Notes under the pieces: generated by a model | What the model saw: only the letters and a program-made list of their open reading frames with translations | Databases searched by the model: none | What the model was told of the DNA's origin: nothing | Assembly (NCBI GenBank): GCA_039619475.1 | Contig: CM077115.1 | Span: 33,059,083 to 33,123,082 of the forward strand | DNA from: Icerya purchasi | Taxonomy: Eukaryota > Arthropoda > Insecta > Hemiptera > Monophlebidae | DNA length: 64,000 nt | Direction: 5' to 3' | Shown: piece after piece, positions 55,601 through 57,466 of the stretch | How the letters are laid out: every line of letters starts with the position of its first letter | How positions within the stretch are numbered: the stretch's first letter is position 1 | Position numbers and translations under genes: made by a program

Positions 55601-57431
55601 CACAACGGAGATATCACGAAGCCCCCATACCACGTGCCCAGTGAAATACATTTTGAACTAAAAACGTGTATATTAAGCAAAAACACGACATAAAAATTCA
55701 GTTTAGCGATTGACTAGGTGCACACGTATGGCAGAACCAATAATAATAAATAAGAACAAATTTCACAGTAAATTTACACAAAAAATGGACAATTCGCAGC
55801 ATGGCGCTCCTATGATGCACAAAATGGTACAAAACGACTAGAGATTACTCCGCGACGACGACTAGAATAGAAAAGAACTAATCGAACACTGTGTTCAGTG
55901 CGACGGTAACAAAGGCTACGCAGAAGTTGTTTAAAGAACATTTTTTGGAGATCACCGCACATACTACCCTGCCCGATTTTTAGCGGGATTTTTCAGCCTA
56001 CCTGTAGCTCAATGTTACTCGACACATAGTATTCCGCGCTTTCGTCGTAAGCACAAGTCACTATCTCAGCCCTCAACCACTACCGCTCAGACACCAACGC
56101 GTCTCTCCGGACTTACTGCCGAACACGGGGATTTTTGGTTTTGGTCGAGTAAGCATCTTTGACATGACAAAGCAGCGATACAACCTAGAATGGCGTTTGA
56201 GAGATTGTGAATTGATGAACAAATAGAGATTAATATCTGACTCAAATGTCGCCAAAGGATAGCGCCACGCTTACTGAATCCGTCTCAATTTTTAGGGCTC
56301 ATTCCTCCTCTCACGGTGCAGTCAACAATGAATTTCTTCATTTATTGAATTCTTCTTTTCCTGCTCATGTATTGATCTTTACCGATGGTTCCAGGAGCGA
56401 GAATAGCGTGGATGGTGCGTTTACTGCCCCGTCGCTTCGGCATTTGGAGTCCTTCCGGCTTCCTTCCTTCTGCACTATTTTTTCTGCCCAGCCGATCGCC
56501 ATTCATTAGGTAATCTCTTATATTTCCCCTCTAGGCGGGCTTTTCCAATTCCTCATAATTTCGGATTCTAAAGGTGTCCTTTAAGAAATTCCTCTGATAG
56601 TATTATTCTCTCAATTCGTTCCCTTACCTCCACTCTGCAGTCATTCGGCTCTATTCTTATTGATTTTTTATGGATTCTCAGTCATTCCGGAATTGACGGA
56701 AACGACGCAGCTGATTCTTTGGTTCGCTCTACTGCTCGCCTTGATTCATTTCTAAACTATTTCCTTTCTTCAGACATCCTTTCCTTATCCACCTCCAATC
56801 ACTCCAGACTTTGTCGGGACATTTATTCCTCCCTATTTTCTAATCGGCATTCGCTTTATCGTTTTATTTAGACGATTCCTCGTTCCCTGTCGTGGTTCTA
56901 TTCTATTCCTTCCGGTCGTCGCTGTTTTAATGTCTCCCTAATTCGTCTCCGGATCATCATTGTCGCCATCTCCTTATTGTTTTCTTCACGATTGTGATTA
57001 TCCTCGTATATGTGATGTTGATCAGATTTTCTTCGGGTGTCCTGTTCTTCTTAATGAACCCTCCCTTTTATACGGCCAGCTCTTGTCATTAGGTCTTCCT
57101 GCTCCCTATAGCGCTTCCTTTATCCTATCTTTTCTTTCATCTTCTGTGGTACCTGCACTGCTGTCCTTTGTTGCGTCCATTTCGGACCGCCTGGTTATTT
57201 AGTTTTTTAGCGCAGATTTTCTTGTTGTTAGGTCAATTGTCGCTGGAGCGCCCACACAATAAAAAAAAAAAAAAAAAAAAAATACACCACTGAAGATAAA
57301 GATCAAATTATAGAAAATTAAAAGTTCTTTAGATTTACTACGAATAAAATATTTATTTTATATAAACCGCTATATAATAATGTAATTGTGGATACGTATA
57401 GTATGTGTTTGTATAAATGTCTGTGAATTCA

Positions 57432-57466
<35 letters not shown>

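Larger units (their letters stand above)
51890..57262 (+). mobile_element. LINE B: RNase H-bearing LINE (I/R1-like), interrupted and deleted
   Basis: In order on the + strand: Asn-rich gag start (51930-52285), gag RRM-like block (52500-52710), mariner insertion (52800-54145), zinc knuckles C-S-K-C-F-L-F-G-R and following C-x-C pairs (54215-54350), [18 protein letters not shown] (54388-54440), endonuclease (55080-55500), unassigned insert (about 55590-56240), RNase H (56246-56760), C-terminal tail to 57200, poly-A at 57260-57283. The RT is missing. The end shares L-L-S-x-G-L-x-x-P-Y-S-A with LINE A. The 5' UTR may extend back to about 51640. Confidence 0.8.
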
